NCBI RefSeq assembly: GCF_014205215.1
Contig: NZ_JACHNC010000001.1
Span: forward strand, 9,172,501-9,236,500
Reading direction: 5' to 3'
From: Actinoplanes lobatus
Lineage (GTDB): Bacteria > Actinomycetota > Actinomycetes > Mycobacteriales > Micromonosporaceae
DNA length: 64,000 nt
A program made the translations under genes and the position numbers. This document shows positions 62,425 through 64,000 of this stretch, one piece after another. Positions within the stretch are counted from its first letter, which is position 1. Every line of letters starts with the position of its first letter. The notes below the pieces were generated by a model. It saw nothing but the letters and a program-made list of their open reading frames with translations, did not search any database and was not told where the DNA came from.

Positions 62425-63252
62425 CTAGCTGAGTGTCTGCTTAATGCCTACCCGGCCCTCGTCCATGCGCAGCAGGAGCAGTTGCGGGTTCACCTCTTCG
62501 AGCCACTCGTCGACGGCCCGTTTCGCGCCGTCCCACCAGCCGTAGTCGTCGAGCAGCAGGACGCCGCCGGGCACCAGGCGCGGCCAGAGGTGTTCGAGTT
62601 CGTGGCGGGTCGACTCGTACCAGTCGGTGTCGAGGCGCAGGATGCTGATCCGCTCGGGGGCGTCACCGGGGATGGTGTCCTCGACCTTGCCCTTGTAGTA
62701 GTGGATCCGGTCGGCCGGGTAGACCGACTCGCGCATCGTGGCCCGCACGTCCTCGATGGAGGCGTAGGCCCACACGCCGGAGCTCTTGTCGCTGGTCTCC
62801 AGCATTTCGGCGGCGCTGCGGCCGTCGTGCCGTTTGTCGTGCTCGGTGGGCTCGCTCATGCCCTCGAACGTGTCGTAGAGGTGCAGGTGGCGGTCGGTGT
62901 CACCGGTCTCGGCGAGGGTCTTGGCGATGGCCAGCATGCTGCCGCCGCGCCAGACGCCGCACTCGACCACGTCACCCGGGATGCGGTGGCGGACCACGTA
63001 GCGCACCGAGTGGACGAGGGCGTTCAGCTTCTCCGGCGACGTCATGGTCCATGGCTTGACGGCGCGGATGGTGGCCCGGGCGGCCTCGTCGTAGTCGACC
63101 GGGAACTTGATCTCGGGAGGCGCCGCGGGCTTGGCGGCAGCGGGCTCGGGGGCGGGTGTGGGCTTCGGCGCGGCCTTCTTCACCGGCGGCTTCGGCTTGC
63201 GCAGCTCGTAACCGGTGAGGTTGCGCAGCACTCGATTGACGCCCTTACGCAT
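62425..63252 (-). CDS. TylF/MycF-like O-methyltransferase
   Basis: A 275-residue protein: a basic N-terminus, a long Lys/Pro/Ala linker (about residues 20-50), then a TylF-type SAM domain with [32 protein letters not shown] (SAM motif I), [61 protein letters not shown] (metal-binding Asp residues). Family members methylate sugar hydroxyls of macrolides or glycolipids. The Lys/Pro linker is not usual for tailoring enzymes. The ATG at 63252 is assumed; a GTG at 63282 is possible. Surroundings give no biosynthetic cluster. Confidence 0.85.
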   Translation of the reverse strand: MRKGVNRVLRNLTGYELRKPKPPVKKAAPKPTPAPEPAAAKPAAPPEIKFPVDYDEAARATIRAVKPWTMTSPEKLNALVHSVRYVVRHRIPGDVVECGVWRGGSMLAIAKTLAETGDTDRHLHLYDTFEGMSEPTEHDKRHDGRSAAEMLETSDKSSGVWAYASIEDVRATMRESVYPADRIHYYKGKVEDTIPGDAPERISILRLDTDWYESTRHELEHLWPRLVPGGVLLLDDYGWWDGAKRAVDEWLEEVNPQLLLLRMDEGRVGIKQTLS

Positions 63253-63331
63253 CGTCACAGACGGTACCGTAACGAAGATCACAGGATCTGAACAGGTCCG
63301 ACACGGCTGTTGATCGTCCGAACCCGACGGT

Positions 63332-63359
63332 GACGCGGCGGCCGGGCGGCCGCCGCGTC
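63332..63359 (-). terminator. Stem-loop after the xylanase gene
   Basis: GACGCGGCGGCC (63332-63343) and GGCCGCCGCGTC (63348-63359) flank a GGGC loop; 12 bases past the xylanase stop. Confidence 0.7.
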
Positions 63360-63370
63360 GTGATCGGGGG

Positions 63371-64000
<630 letters not shown>

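Overview
The window is very GC-rich, densely packed DNA from a filamentous actinomycete. The secreted degradative enzymes (PHA-depolymerase-like esterase, amylase with a starch-binding module, GH11 xylanase, fungalysin, ricin-type lectin), the many ECF, two-component, SARP, GntR and LysR regulators, and the ATGA/GTGA-coupled operons suggest Micromonosporaceae, perhaps Actinoplanes. That placement is inference; no rRNA gene is present.

Left part (1-16 kb): two secreted hydrolases; a set of PH-like and SMI1/KNR4-like genes including one doubly frameshifted paralogue; an oxidoreductase/SigJ operon; an M23 lipoprotein; and a tightly coupled operon of six genes (13754-7874 region, minus strand). 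That operon holds a GntR regulator, a small 2x[4Fe-4S] ferredoxin, a substrate-binding lipoprotein with a NosL-like tail, an ABC permease, an ATPase, and an AprA/fumarate-reductase-like flavoprotein fused to HEAT repeats. It looks like uptake plus redox processing of a small anion or organosulfur-type compound. A cluster of degenerate tRNA-like sequences lies at 15.7-16.0 kb.

Middle part (16-45 kb): aminotransferase IV, GNAT and EamA genes; a divergent LysR gene; a SARP/NB-ARC/TPR regulator divergent from an AhpD-like/monooxygenase-like pair; a SigK/RskA/Ser-Thr kinase/CHRD/sortase/SUFU run; an alpha-amylase; a glycine-betaine-type ABC operon; an M23 peptidase; an orphan binding protein; two amidohydrolases; a beta-helix lipoprotein; and a siderophore-interacting-domain/methyltransferase fusion. 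Two long non-coding elements (16838-18114 and 43240-44445) are homologous to each other in opposite orientation. Each has inverted-repeat ends, about 70-bp satellite-like repeats on both flanks and a hairpin core. A solo end lies near 25.26 kb.

Right part (45-64 kb): a tandem pair of giant DUF6493-like proteins, PPK2, a ricin lectin, an M36 metallopeptidase divergent from a catalytically dead subtilase-like membrane protein, an OmpR-type two-component system, a DUF1349-like/ABC-2 permease-like protein, a polysaccharide deacetylase, a chemoreceptor, a TylF-like methyltransferase and the 3' part of a GH11 xylanase. Strong stem-loops separate most convergent transcription units.
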